Below are positions 6,673-15,417 of a stretch of 17,408 bases of DNA, one piece after another. A program made the position numbers and the translations under genes. The notes under the pieces are model-generated. The model made no database searches and was not told the DNA's origin. It was given only the letters and a program-made list of their open reading frames with translations. Position 1 is the first letter of the stretch, and every line of letters begins with the position of its first letter. Origin of the DNA: Actinomycetota bacterium. Its GTDB lineage: Bacteria; Actinomycetota; Actinomycetes; Nanopelagicales; Nanopelagicaceae. The stretch is from the NCBI GenBank assembly GCA_009699645.1, contig WLNU01000012.1, forward strand, positions 1 to 17,408, written 5' to 3'.

Positions 6673-7428
6673 ATGCCCAAGAAGCCAGCCAAAAAAGCCA
6701 TTAGAAAGAAGGCTGCGCCCAAGAAGGCGGTAAAGAAGGCTGCAAAGAAGGCCCCAGCAAAAAAAGCTCCAATAAAAAAAGCGGCGGCTAAAAAAGCTGT
6801 AGCAAAGAAGAGCGCGCTTAAATCAATCCCCGTTAAGAAAGCCGGCGGTAAGGCATCGACGAGTAAGACGACGCTGACCGTCGATGAGAAATCCCAGACG
6901 GTTTCAGTCTCAACGGTGAGTGCACCGATATTGGCCCCAGTTATTGAGGAGCGCCGATTAGTGATGCCACCTCCGCCACGACCATTAAAGAGTGGCAAAA
7001 AAACTACACCTTTAAAACCAATCAGGAGTGCCCCAACGCCAATCGTTGTGAGTGATTCCGAGACTCCATGGACCCCTGCAGAGCTCAAAGTCATTCGTAC
7101 CGATATTGCAAAAGAGTTGGAGCGTTTGCGCCGCGAACTCACAGTTGTTGAGCTCGAGATGGATTCACTTATTCAAGAGTCGGGCGAAGGTGCTGGCGAT
7201 GATCAGGCCGATGCCGGCACTAAGACTTTCGAGCGCGAACATGAGATGTCACTTGTCATTAATGCGCGTGACATGGTTTTGCAGACTGAACGGGCACTCG
7301 ATCGAATTGACTCAAAGCGATATGGATCGTGCGAAGAGTGTGGCAATGTTATTGGCAAGGCACGCCTTCAAGTCTTTCCTCGCGCAACACTCTGCATGCT
7401 CTGCAAGCAGAAGGAAGAACGGCGCTAG
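6673..7428 (+). CDS. DksA/TraR-type C4 zinc-finger protein with a lysine/alanine-rich N-terminal tail
   Basis: The C-terminal third is DksA-like. Predicted coiled coil spans roughly residues 136-213, and a C4 zinc finger has C220, C223, C241 and C244. The loop between the helices carries DDQADAG (176-182); this keeps the two acidic residues of the DksA tip (DxxDxA) but has Gly at the last position. Residues 1-60 are almost entirely Lys and Ala with some Pro, like a histone H1 tail. Residues 61-130 are a Ser/Thr/Pro-rich linker. Members of this family act on RNA polymerase through its secondary channel; the basic tail suggests added nucleic-acid contact (inference). Such proteins occur next to lspA in other Actinobacteria. 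It is divergent from ileS and ends two bases before lspA. Confidence 0.9.
   Translation: MPKKPAKKAIRKKAAPKKAVKKAAKKAPAKKAPIKKAAAKKAVAKKSALKSIPVKKAGGKASTSKTTLTVDEKSQTVSVSTVSAPILAPVIEERRLVMPPPPRPLKSGKKTTPLKPIRSAPTPIVVSDSETPWTPAELKVIRTDIAKELERLRRELTVVELEMDSLIQESGEGAGDDQADAGTKTFEREHEMSLVINARDMVLQTERALDRIDSKRYGSCEECGNVIGKARLQVFPRATLCMLCKQKEERR
6679..6810 (+). repeat. Low-complexity AAGAAGGCN-type tract encoding the Lys/Ala tail
   Basis: Imperfect tandem repetition of lysine codons (AAG/AAA) followed by alanine codons, with occasional CCA or CCC proline codons. It encodes motifs such as KKAV, KKAP and KKAA. The codons vary between copies, which argues against very recent expansion by replication slippage. 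Confidence 0.75.
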
Positions 7429-7430
7429 CA

Positions 7431-7916
7431 GTGCAAAGGTGGCGAACACTCTTAAGTGTTGCCTGGTTTATCTGGATCTTCGATTTAGCTACTAAGGCCT
7501 GGGCAGTAAGCGAACTTGCCTACCGCGAACCGGTAAAGATTATTGGAACTTTCTTTCAACTTACCTTTGTTCGAAACTCCGGGGCTGCATTTTCACTTGC
7601 AACAAATGCCACGCTCTTTCTATCACTATTTGGAATCATCGTTCTCATCGTAATTATTTACTTCGCACCGCAGATTACCTCCAAGGGATGGTCGGTTGTA
7701 TTAGGACTGGTGATGGGTGGCATATTAGGCAATCTGATGGATCGCATATTCCGCGAGCCTGGCTTTCTTCGCGGACATGTTATCGATTGGATGCAGCTGC
7801 CAAACTGGCCGATATTTAATATCGCCGACTCTGCCATTGTGTGCGCCGCTGTGCTCTCTGTGGTTCTTACCGGACGCAACATTTCTCCGATTACTAAAAA
7901 GAGTGTGCGACCATGA
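7431..7916 (+). CDS. lspA: Lipoprotein signal peptidase (signal peptidase II)
   Basis: Polytopic membrane aspartyl protease that removes the signal peptide from diacylglyceryl-modified prolipoproteins. From GTG at 7431 the product is 161 residues, normal for LspA. Four hydrophobic segments lie near 5-25, 56-78, 87-103 and 130-147. NSGAAFS (49-55), GNLMDR (100-105), VIDW (117-120) and FNIADS (129-134) are the family blocks; D119 and D133 are the expected catalytic pair. An in-frame ATG at 7329 would give 34 more residues, but it lies wholly inside the dksA-like gene's zinc-finger region and adds nothing like LspA, so the GTG is preferred. The start is two bases after the previous stop and the end overlaps rluD by four bases. 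Confidence 0.95.
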   Translation: MQRWRTLLSVAWFIWIFDLATKAWAVSELAYREPVKIIGTFFQLTFVRNSGAAFSLATNATLFLSLFGIIVLIVIIYFAPQITSKGWSVVLGLVMGGILGNLMDRIFREPGFLRGHVIDWMQLPNWPIFNIADSAIVCAAVLSVVLTGRNISPITKKSVRP

Positions 7917-8854
7917 GTCATCGAGAACTACGCACACTTGCAGTACCTGAAGGTGTTGCAGGAGAGCGTATCGACAGTGCACTCACACGCGTATTAGGCC
8001 TATCTCGCACAGCCGTAGTGAAACTCCTAGAAGATGGCGACATCACAACTTCCAACCGCGCCATGCTTAAATCTGAACGTGTGAGTGCAGGACAAGTAAT
8101 CGAGGTACTTCTACCAGCCCCGATTAATACGATTCCAATTCCACTTACTCCAATTGATGGATTAGAAATTGTTTATGAGGATGAGGATATTGTTGTAATC
8201 AACAAGCCAGTTGGTTGTGCCGCGCATCCGAGTCCTGGATGGACTGGACCAACCGTTGTTGGGGCACTGAGTGCAGCAGGTTTCATTATCTCGACCAGTG
8301 GTGCCCCAGAGCGCCAAGGTATCGTGCATCGGTTAGATGTTGGTACTAGTGGATTAATGATCGTGGCAAAGAGTGATCGCGCATTTACGGTACTTAAAGA
8401 TGCTTTTCGGACACGTACAGTTGAAAAGATTTATCACGCTTTGATTCAAGGACATATGGATCCAACGACTGGCACTATCGATGCACCTATCGATCGCCAT
8501 CCAAAGGAGGATCACCGCTTTGCAGTTGTTGGAACTGGCAAGGAGTCCATTACGCATTATGAGGTCATTGAGTTTTATCGCGCAGTCTCTCTTGTGAAAG
8601 TTGAGCTAGAGACTGGCCGCACTCATCAGATTCGAGTGCATTTCTCAGCCCTTAACCATCCACTCGTGGGGGACATGACATATGGTGCAGATCCAGTTCT
8701 AGCAAAGAGCCTTGAGATGTCGCGGCCATGGCTGCACGCTAAAGAGCTGCACTTTAACCACCCTATTAATGGGGCAGCCCTTAACTTCAGCGCACCTTAT
8801 CCAGCCGATCTCACAGCCTCATTGGCGTTGCTATCTGATGCCGTCCTGCCGTAA
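7913..8854 (+). CDS. rluD: RluD-type 23S rRNA pseudouridine synthase
   Basis: Converts specific uridines of large-subunit rRNA to pseudouridine; in E. coli RluD the sites are in helix 69. An S4 RNA-binding domain covers about residues 17-65 and the catalytic domain about 85-300. The hallmark HRLDVGTSGLMIVAK begins at residue 139, with D142 as the catalytic aspartate. GRTHQIRVH is present towards the C-terminus. The length (313 residues) is normal. The ATG overlaps the lspA stop (ATGA), so translation is coupled. The RluA/RluC/RluD families are similar; the S4 domain and the place after lspA favour RluD, but the target site in this organism is inferred. Confidence 0.93.
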   Translation: MSHRELRTLAVPEGVAGERIDSALTRVLGLSRTAVVKLLEDGDITTSNRAMLKSERVSAGQVIEVLLPAPINTIPIPLTPIDGLEIVYEDEDIVVINKPVGCAAHPSPGWTGPTVVGALSAAGFIISTSGAPERQGIVHRLDVGTSGLMIVAKSDRAFTVLKDAFRTRTVEKIYHALIQGHMDPTTGTIDAPIDRHPKEDHRFAVVGTGKESITHYEVIEFYRAVSLVKVELETGRTHQIRVHFSALNHPLVGDMTYGADPVLAKSLEMSRPWLHAKELHFNHPINGAALNFSAPYPADLTASLALLSDAVLP

Positions 8855-8863
8855 GCAATAGCC

Positions 8864-8869
8864 TTATAT
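8864..8869 (+). promoter_or_regulatory. Candidate -10 for a leaderless dnaE transcript
   Basis: TTATAT ends five bases before the dnaE ATG in the 20-bp gap after rluD. No Shine-Dalgarno-like sequence precedes the ATG, which favours leaderless initiation. No -35 match was found at the usual spacing, so confidence is low. Confidence 0.28.
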
Positions 8870-8874
8870 CAACT

Positions 8875-11800
8875 ATGTCATCCGATAATTTCGTTCACCT
8901 TCACGTACATACCGAGTACTCGATGCTCGATGGAGCTGCGCGCGTTGGTGATTTAATGGCAGAAGTTGTTCGACAAGGTATGCCCGCTATTGCAATGACC
9001 GATCATGGAAATGTCTTTGGTGCCTTTGATTTTTACAAGAGCGCTAAGAAATCTGGCGTAAAACCCATCATAGGAATCGAAGCATATGTCGCACCAGAAT
9101 CACGCTTTGATAAGAAGCGGGTTAAGTGGGCCGATGGCGGAGAAGATGATGTCTCTGGTGGCGGTGCTTACACACACATGACGATTCTGGCCGAAAACAA
9201 TGTGGGCCTTGCAAATCTATTTCGTCTCTCATCCCTTGCATCTCTTGAGGGTTATTACTACAAGCCGCGTATGGATCGTGAACTTTTGTCGAAGTATGCA
9301 GGTGGATTAATCGCAACCACAGGATGTCCTGGTGGCGAGGTACAAACTCGCTTGCGTATGGGCGCCTATAAAGAGGCGCTCAAAGCCGCTAGTGATTACC
9401 GGGATATTTTCGGTGTAGATAATTTTTATTTAGAGATTATGGATCACGGCATCGATATAGAGTCCCGTGTAAAGGCCGATCTTCTGAAACTGGCAAAAGA
9501 GTTAGCTCTGCCTCTTCTTGCAACAAATGATCTGCACTACACGTTGCAGTCAGATGCACCAGCACATGAGGCGCTTCTGTGCGTTCAATCGGGCTCTACT
9601 TTGGCCGATCCTAAGCGTTTTAAATTTGATAACGATAGTTTCTATGTTAAAACTCCGGCCCAGATGCGTGAACTCTTTAAAGAAGTGCCTGAAAGCTGTG
9701 ACAACACACTTCTTATCGCCGAGCGCTGCAACATCACACTACGAGAGGGTGAAAATCTGCTGCCGCAGTTCACTGTGCCAGCTGGCGAGAGTGAGGATTC
9801 ATGGCTTAAAAAAGAGGCCGAGCGCGGCCTCATTGAACGCATGGGTTCACATGCAACTCCTGAGCACAACTCACGTCTGGCCTATGAGCTCGGTGTGATG
9901 CAGACAATGGGCTTCCCCGGATACTTTTTAGTAGTTGCTGATTTAGTTGCACATGCAAAGAAGGTCGGCATTCGTGTGGGCCCAGGTCGTGGCTCGGCCG
10001 CTGGTTCATTGGTTGCCTACGCACTTGGTATTACTGGTCTTGATCCAATTGAGCATGGCTTGTTGTTCGAGAGATTCTTAAACCCAGAGCGTATCTCTAT
10101 GCCCGATATCGATCTGGACTTTGATGAGCGCAGGCGCAGCGAGATGATCCGATATGCAACGAGTAAATACGGTGAAGATCGTGTGGCACAGATTATTACC
10201 TACGGAACAATTAAATCTAAGCAGGCGATTAAAGATTCAACACGTGTTTTAGGCTATCCATATGTGATCGGTGAAAAACTTACAAAGGCTCTACCACCAT
10301 CTGTCATGGGTAAAGATATTTCCCTGGGTGGTGTTTTTAATCCAAAGGATGATCGCTACGGTGAAGCAGGTGAGTTCCGTTCACTCTATGAATCAGATCC
10401 AGATTCAAAGAGAGTAGTGGATACCGCACGTGGGTTAGAGGGTCTAAAGCGACAATGGGGTGTGCACGCCGCTGGTGTAATCCTTTCTCGCGAACCACTA
10501 TTAGATGTAATTCCTATTCATCGCCGTGAGGCCGATGGTGCAATCATTACCCAGTTTGATATGGGTGCATGCGAAGCTACAGGCCTGCTCAAGATGGATT
10601 TTCTCGGACTTCGAAACCTCTCTGTGTTAGATGATGCCCTACTCAACATTCAATCCAATCAGGGAGTAGAAGTTATTTTAGAGGATTTGAAACTCGATGA
10701 TAAAAAAACCTACGAGCTCTTATCTCGGGGAGATACTTTGGGGGTTTTCCAGCTAGATGGTGGCCCCATGCGCGCACTTCTTCGTGCGATGTCTCCCGAT
10801 TCTTTTCAAGATATATCCGCAGTTATTGCACTCTATCGCCCAGGACCAATGGGTGAGAATGCGCACAATAACTACGCCGATCGAAAGAATAAACGTAAAC
10901 CAGTTGAGTCGATTCATCCCGAACTAGTCGATGCACTGAAGGAGATTCTCGGTGATACATATGGCTTAATCGTCTATCAGGAGCAGGTAATGGCCATTGC
11001 ACAAAAAGTTGCTGGCTTCTCACTCGGTCGCGCCGATTTACTGCGCAAAGCCATGGGCAAGAAAGATAAGAATATTCTGGATAAAGAGTATGTACCTTTT
11101 GAGGCGGGAATGCAGGCAAATGGTTATTCAACGGCTGCTATTAAACGTCTGTGGGATGTCTTAATTCCCTTTTCTGATTATGCATTTAATCGTGCCCACT
11201 CTGCCGGGTATGGAGTTGTTTCATACTGGACTGGGTATTTGAAAGCTAACTACCCAACTGAATACATGGCAGCGCTATTAACTAGTGTTCGTGATGATAA
11301 AGATAAATCTGCGCTCTATTTAAGTGAGTGCCGCCGAATGGGAATTAAAGTTCTCGAGCCAGATATTAATGAATCCGATGCCGAGTACACACCCCGTGGA
11401 AACGATATTCGCTTTGGCTTAGCTGCCATTCGCAATGTCGGAGAAGGTGTAGTGGAATCGATTAAGGCTGCGCGCGAATCCAAGGGCCGGTTCACATCAT
11501 TTGGAGATTTCCTTGCAAAGGTAGATGCTCAAGTGTGTAATAAAAAAACGATTGAATCTCTTATTAAAGCTGGAGCCTTTGGTTCAATGGGCGTGAGTAG
11601 AAAAGGTTTAATGGCGATTTATCTTGAGGCTATTGACTCTGTTATTGAGACAAAGCGAGCAGAGGCTATAGGTCAATTTGATTTATTTGGTGGTGAATCA
11701 ATTAGCCATGTTGCATCTTTAGATTTAGAGATTCCAAAGGGGGAGTGGGATAAGGCGATGCTTCTCAGTTACGAGCGCGAAATGCTTGGACTCTATGTCT

Positions 11801-12372
11801 CTGATCACCCACTTCTCGGTGTCGAGCACGTGCTTCGAGCAAACACGGATATGACAATCAGCGAGCTCATCGATGATGGTGCCCAGAGTGAATCTATAGT
11901 GACGATTGGCGGATTAATTACCGGCATTACTCGTAAAGTTTCCAGACAGGGTGCCTCCTGGGCAGTTGTCACTATCGAAGATCTTGAAGGAGCACTAGAG
12001 GTTTTATTCTTTTCAAATACCTACAATCAATATGCAATGTCGCTAACCGAAGATCGAATAGTGACGGTTCGGGGTCGAGTAGATCGACGTGATGACGCAC
12101 TACGTTTTACAGCCCTTGAAATGTCGATGCCCGATATCTCCATGGGGCCAACTGGTCCTCTCATTATTTCGCTACCCATGTCACAGTGCACCCCACCGAT
12201 AGTTGATCGAGTCAAGGAGATTTTGCGTTCACACCCTGGCAAGCGCGAAGTTCATCTACAACTACTCGATAATGGCAGTAGTACTTTTATGAAGATCGAT
12301 GCACTTGTCACCGCATCTCCCAGTTTGAGCGCTGATTTGAAATCTATTCTGGGCCCTAACTGCCTGATATAG
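8875..12372 (+). CDS. dnaE: DNA polymerase III alpha subunit (DnaE1 type)
   Basis: Replicative DNA polymerase of 1165 residues. The N-terminal PHP domain spans about 6-280. All nine positions that bind metal in proofreading DnaE1 enzymes appear occupied: H10, H12, D19, H44, E69, H101, C151, D219 and H221. This suggests built-in 3'-5' exonuclease activity, as in M. tuberculosis DnaE1. The polymerase active site has D411 and D413 in PDIDLDFD and D575 in LLKMDFLGLR. VGPGRGSAAGSLV (368-380) is the conserved palm motif. The fingers and helix-hairpin-helix region follow, with an OB-fold near residues 1010-1090 (VTIGGLITGITRKV). The start is 20 bp after rluD with no ribosome-binding site visible. 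The neighbours are the same broad group as in other Actinobacteria, but here packed directly together. Confidence 0.98.
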   Translation: MSSDNFVHLHVHTEYSMLDGAARVGDLMAEVVRQGMPAIAMTDHGNVFGAFDFYKSAKKSGVKPIIGIEAYVAPESRFDKKRVKWADGGEDDVSGGGAYTHMTILAENNVGLANLFRLSSLASLEGYYYKPRMDRELLSKYAGGLIATTGCPGGEVQTRLRMGAYKEALKAASDYRDIFGVDNFYLEIMDHGIDIESRVKADLLKLAKELALPLLATNDLHYTLQSDAPAHEALLCVQSGSTLADPKRFKFDNDSFYVKTPAQMRELFKEVPESCDNTLLIAERCNITLREGENLLPQFTVPAGESEDSWLKKEAERGLIERMGSHATPEHNSRLAYELGVMQTMGFPGYFLVVADLVAHAKKVGIRVGPGRGSAAGSLVAYALGITGLDPIEHGLLFERFLNPERISMPDIDLDFDERRRSEMIRYATSKYGEDRVAQIITYGTIKSKQAIKDSTRVLGYPYVIGEKLTKALPPSVMGKDISLGGVFNPKDDRYGEAGEFRSLYESDPDSKRVVDTARGLEGLKRQWGVHAAGVILSREPLLDVIPIHRREADGAIITQFDMGACEATGLLKMDFLGLRNLSVLDDALLNIQSNQGVEVILEDLKLDDKKTYELLSRGDTLGVFQLDGGPMRALLRAMSPDSFQDISAVIALYRPGPMGENAHNNYADRKNKRKPVESIHPELVDALKEILGDTYGLIVYQEQVMAIAQKVAGFSLGRADLLRKAMGKKDKNILDKEYVPFEAGMQANGYSTAAIKRLWDVLIPFSDYAFNRAHSAGYGVVSYWTGYLKANYPTEYMAALLTSVRDDKDKSALYLSECRRMGIKVLEPDINESDAEYTPRGNDIRFGLAAIRNVGEGVVESIKAARESKGRFTSFGDFLAKVDAQVCNKKTIESLIKAGAFGSMGVSRKGLMAIYLEAIDSVIETKRAEAIGQFDLFGGESISHVASLDLEIPKGEWDKAMLLSYEREMLGLYVSDHPLLGVEHVLRANTDMTISELIDDGAQSESIVTIGGLITGITRKVSRQGASWAVVTIEDLEGALEVLFFSNTYNQYAMSLTEDRIVTVRGRVDRRDDALRFTALEMSMPDISMGPTGPLIISLPMSQCTPPIVDRVKEILRSHPGKREVHLQLLDNGSSTFMKIDALVTASPSLSADLKSILGPNCLI

Positions 12373-12413
12373 ACCCATGATTTAATCTCGCCCAACCCTT
12401 ACCTCTCGCCCGT

Positions 12414-12425
12414 TACAATTGCACA
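12414..12425 (+). promoter_or_regulatory. -10 element for a leaderless his operon transcript
   Basis: TACAAT (12414-12419) matches the TATAAT consensus at five of six positions and ends exactly six bases before the hisD GTG, so the predicted first base of the transcript is the G of the start codon. No Shine-Dalgarno is present. A clear -35 is not seen. The 53-bp gap between dnaE and hisD (12373-12425) holds nothing else, and no terminator hairpin was found in it. Confidence 0.55.
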
Positions 12426-13736
12426 GTGATTCGCACTGTAGATTTTCGTGGTCGAGCTTTGACTAAGTCGGCCTATCAGAGTGAACTTCCGCGCGCAGAT
12501 TTAAATGTTGGCGAAGCGATGCGCTTAATCGAGCCCATACTGGAGCGCGTTAAAAACGGTAGTGAATCAGATTTACTCGATTTAGCCCAAGAGTTTGATG
12601 GAATCAGACCATCGAGTATCCGCGTGCCGGCTGAAGCATTGGCATCTGCACTTGCGGGGCTAGATCCAGCGGTGCGTTCAGCGCTCGAGCTTTCAATCTC
12701 TCGGCTTCGAAAAGTACATAGTGATCAAGTGCGCAGTGATACAGAAACCACCGTCGTTGATGGTGGAGTTGTTACTGAAAAATGGATTCCAGTTGATCGA
12801 GTAGGACTTTATGTTCCTGGTGGTCGCGCCGTTTATCCCAGTAGCGTGATGATGAATGTTATTCCTGCACAGATCGCAAAAGTCGCATCAATCGCCGTTG
12901 CATCCCCGCCACAAAAAGATTTCGCAGGCCTACCGCACCCGACTATTTTGGCAACCTGCGCACTTCTTGGAATCACTGAGGTCTATGCAATTGGGGGAGC
13001 CCAAGCAATCGCACTCTTTGCCTATGGCATGGAGGGTCTTGCAGAAAAATGTGATTTAGTCACAGGTCCTGGCAACATCTATGTCGCGGCAGCAAAGCGC
13101 GCGCTACGAGGGGTAATTGGAATCGATTCAGAGGCTGGACCAACAGAGATTGCAATATTGGCCGATAAGAGTGCAATTGCCGCCGATGTTGCAGCAGATC
13201 TGATTAGCCAGGCCGAACACGATGTCATTGCCGCTGCAATTCTTGTTACTGATAGCCAGGAGCTGGCCGATGCCGTCAGGGCAGAACTAATCATTCGGGT
13301 GAGTGCAACGAAACACTCAGAGCGCATTCGTGAGGCCTTATCAGGAATCCAATCTGCTATCGCAATCGTTGACTCAATTGAGCAGGGTATAGATGTAGTA
13401 AATGCCTATGCAGCAGAGCATTTAGAGATACAGACAGTGAATGCTCGCATCGATGCCGGCAAAATTCGAAATGCCGGTGCAGTATTTATCGGTCGCTTCT
13501 CGCCAGTATCTCTCGGTGATTATTCGGCTGGATCAAACCACGTTCTACCTACAGGTGGATGCGCATGTCACTCCAGTGGATTATCCGTACAAACATTTCT
13601 GCGAGGCCTACATTTTATTGAGTACGATGAAGCTGCTTTTTTAGAGATACTTCCTACCGTCATTACATTAGCAACCGCTGAGGATTTACCCGCTCACGGT
13701 CAAGCGATGTCTGCGCGTTTGGAGAACTTGTCATGA
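12426..13736 (+). CDS. hisD: Histidinol dehydrogenase
   Basis: Last enzyme of histidine synthesis; oxidises L-histidinol to L-histidine in two NAD-dependent steps with a bound zinc. Zinc ligands are expected at Q262, H265, D365 and H424, and the catalytic Glu-His pair is E331-H332 (AAEHLE). The conserved blocks VGLYVPGG (126-133), GGAQAIA (190-196), EAGPTEIA (236-243) and [15 protein letters not shown] (362-376) are all present. The GTG start gives [12 protein letters not shown], a normal N-terminus for the family. 436 residues is full length. First gene of the his operon; its stop overlaps hisC by four bases. Confidence 0.97.
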   Translation: MIRTVDFRGRALTKSAYQSELPRADLNVGEAMRLIEPILERVKNGSESDLLDLAQEFDGIRPSSIRVPAEALASALAGLDPAVRSALELSISRLRKVHSDQVRSDTETTVVDGGVVTEKWIPVDRVGLYVPGGRAVYPSSVMMNVIPAQIAKVASIAVASPPQKDFAGLPHPTILATCALLGITEVYAIGGAQAIALFAYGMEGLAEKCDLVTGPGNIYVAAAKRALRGVIGIDSEAGPTEIAILADKSAIAADVAADLISQAEHDVIAAAILVTDSQELADAVRAELIIRVSATKHSERIREALSGIQSAIAIVDSIEQGIDVVNAYAAEHLEIQTVNARIDAGKIRNAGAVFIGRFSPVSLGDYSAGSNHVLPTGGCACHSSGLSVQTFLRGLHFIEYDEAAFLEILPTVITLATAEDLPAHGQAMSARLENLS

Positions 13737-14818
13737 GTTGGCCGACCTGGCTTCCACTGCGCAATGAGTTGCGATCACTATCGCCATATGGTGCACCGCA
13801 AGTGCCTGCTGCGGCCTCACTTAATACTAATGAAAACCCGTATCCACCTTCGCTAGCACTTCAGGGCGCAATTACAGATGCAGTTGCAAAGGTTTCAGCG
13901 AGCCTAAATCGCTACCCAGATCGCGATGCAACGCAACTTCGTTCAGCTTTAGCGATATACATTAATGAGGGTAGTGGTACTGCCCTCAGTGCCAATAATA
14001 TTTGGCCGGCAAATGGTAGTAATGAGATTATTCAATCTATTTTCCTAGCCTTTGGTAGTGGGACGGCGATCGGCTTTACGCCTTCATATTCGATGCATCC
14101 TCTCATCGCAAATGTTGCAGGAACTACGTGGATCAGTGGTGAGCGCAATTCAGATTTTTCTTTCAATCTAGATTTAGCAGTTCAAGAGATAGTCACCCAC
14201 AAGCCAACACTCACCTTCATCACAACACCTAATAATCCAACGGGAGATGCGATATCTATTGATGATATTGCAGCACTTGCCGTCGCTGTAAGTGCCCACA
14301 GTGGATTATTGATAGTCGATGAGGCATATGCCGAATTTTCATCGGAAAAATCCGCACTCACGTTAATCGATTCACATCCTCATGTTCTTGTGATTCGTAC
14401 TATGAGCAAAGCCTTTGCATTTGCAGGAGCTCGCGTCGGATATCTCATCGGCCAACCACTCGTGATCGATGCGATGATGCTGGTGCGATTGCCGTATCAC
14501 TTGAGCGCCCTCACACAGGCCGCCGCCCTCGTTGCCCTCGAGTATCGCGCAGAGCTTTTGGGCAATGTTGCGACACTCATTAGTGCTCGCCAAGGCTTAA
14601 TACATTCGCTGCATAGCCTTGGTTTGAGCACGCGCCCAAGTGCTGCCAACTTCATCTTGTTCACTGGCTTTAGTTCTCCAGCGCCACAGCTATGGAGCCA
14701 GCTCCTTGAAAAGGGTGTTCTGATTCGAGATGTGGGATTATCGTCATATCTTCGCGTCACCGTCGGCAATGAGGCCGAAAACAAAGCATTTATAAAGGCG
14801 TTAACCGAACTTCTGTAG
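13733..14818 (+). CDS. hisC: Histidinol-phosphate aminotransferase
   Basis: PLP enzyme of aminotransferase class I/II fold that makes histidinol phosphate from imidazole-acetol phosphate and glutamate. LNTNENPY at 30-37 is the N-terminal signature. N168 lies in TTPNNPTG, D196 and Y199 in VDEAYAEF, the Schiff-base lysine is K226 in [12 protein letters not shown], and R234 is the phosphate-binding arginine. 361 residues is normal. The ATG overlaps the hisD TGA. Some actinobacterial HisC proteins also act on aromatic amino acids, but the operon context makes the histidine role the main one. Confidence 0.96.
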   Translation: MSWPTWLPLRNELRSLSPYGAPQVPAAASLNTNENPYPPSLALQGAITDAVAKVSASLNRYPDRDATQLRSALAIYINEGSGTALSANNIWPANGSNEIIQSIFLAFGSGTAIGFTPSYSMHPLIANVAGTTWISGERNSDFSFNLDLAVQEIVTHKPTLTFITTPNNPTGDAISIDDIAALAVAVSAHSGLLIVDEAYAEFSSEKSALTLIDSHPHVLVIRTMSKAFAFAGARVGYLIGQPLVIDAMMLVRLPYHLSALTQAAALVALEYRAELLGNVATLISARQGLIHSLHSLGLSTRPSAANFILFTGFSSPAPQLWSQLLEKGVLIRDVGLSSYLRVTVGNEAENKAFIKALTELL

Positions 14819-14832
14819 AAAGTGAGAGCACT

Positions 14833-15417
14833 ATGAGAACTGCACGAATCGAACGAGAGACTAAAGAGTCACATGTTCTAGTTGAACTTAACTTAGATGG
14901 CCAAGGTGTCATCGATGTATCAACCGGTGTCCCATTCTTTGATCACATGATGTCCCAACTCGGTAAGCACTCTGGCTTTGATTTACGCGTTAAAACTACG
15001 GGAGATATAGATGTCGACTCCCACCATAGTGTTGAAGATACCTCTCTTGCATTTGGGCAAGCTCTACGCGAGGCGTTAGGGGACAAGGCTGGCATCCGTC
15101 GCTTTGGAGATTCCATGGTTCCACTCGATGAAGTTCTTGTCCAAGCCGCCGTTGATTTATCGGGACGTCCTTATCTTGTACATCGCCAACCTGAAATTGT
15201 TGAGCTCATCGGAACTTTTGATACAACTTTAGGTAAGCACATCTGGGAATCAATCGTTGCAGAGGCGCATATTGCACTTCATATTCGTGTACTTGAGGGG
15301 CGCAACGCTCACCATGTATTTGAAGCTCAGTTCAAAGCTGTAGCACGAGCACTTCGCGATGCCGTTTCATTAGATGGTCGAGTGGCAGGAATTCCCTCAA
15401 CTAAGGGCTCTCTTTGA
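14833..15417 (+). CDS. hisB: Imidazoleglycerol-phosphate dehydratase
   Basis: Monofunctional dehydratase that converts imidazoleglycerol phosphate to imidazole-acetol phosphate. The two manganese-binding repeats are visible as DSHHSVEDT (62-70; H64, H65, E68) and NAHHVFE (158-164; H160, H161, E164). FFDHMM (35-40) is also conserved. At 194 residues it has only the dehydratase domain; the histidinol phosphatase domain of E. coli HisB is absent, as usual in Actinobacteria. No phosphatase gene is seen in the window, so that step must be encoded elsewhere. It lies 14 bp after hisC, the largest gap inside the operon. Confidence 0.97.
   Translation: MRTARIERETKESHVLVELNLDGQGVIDVSTGVPFFDHMMSQLGKHSGFDLRVKTTGDIDVDSHHSVEDTSLAFGQALREALGDKAGIRRFGDSMVPLDEVLVQAAVDLSGRPYLVHRQPEIVELIGTFDTTLGKHIWESIVAEAHIALHIRVLEGRNAHHVFEAQFKAVARALRDAVSLDGRVAGIPSTKGSL

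Noticed and set aside
6567..7142. 191-codon open frame on the minus strand opposite the dksA-like gene
   Set aside because: Its Phe/Ala/Leu-rich stretch is the antisense reading of the Lys/Ala repeats on the + strand. It has no family resemblance and lies opposite a clear gene, so it is a shadow.
7329..7430. Longer lspA starting at ATG 7329
   Set aside because: The extra 34 codons overlap the zinc-finger end of the dksA-like gene in another frame and do not resemble an LspA N-terminus. GTG at 7431 gives a normal 161-residue protein.
12373..12413. dnaE-hisD gap as terminator or attenuator
   Set aside because: It is C/T-rich with no complementary arms long enough for a hairpin and no leader peptide with His codons.
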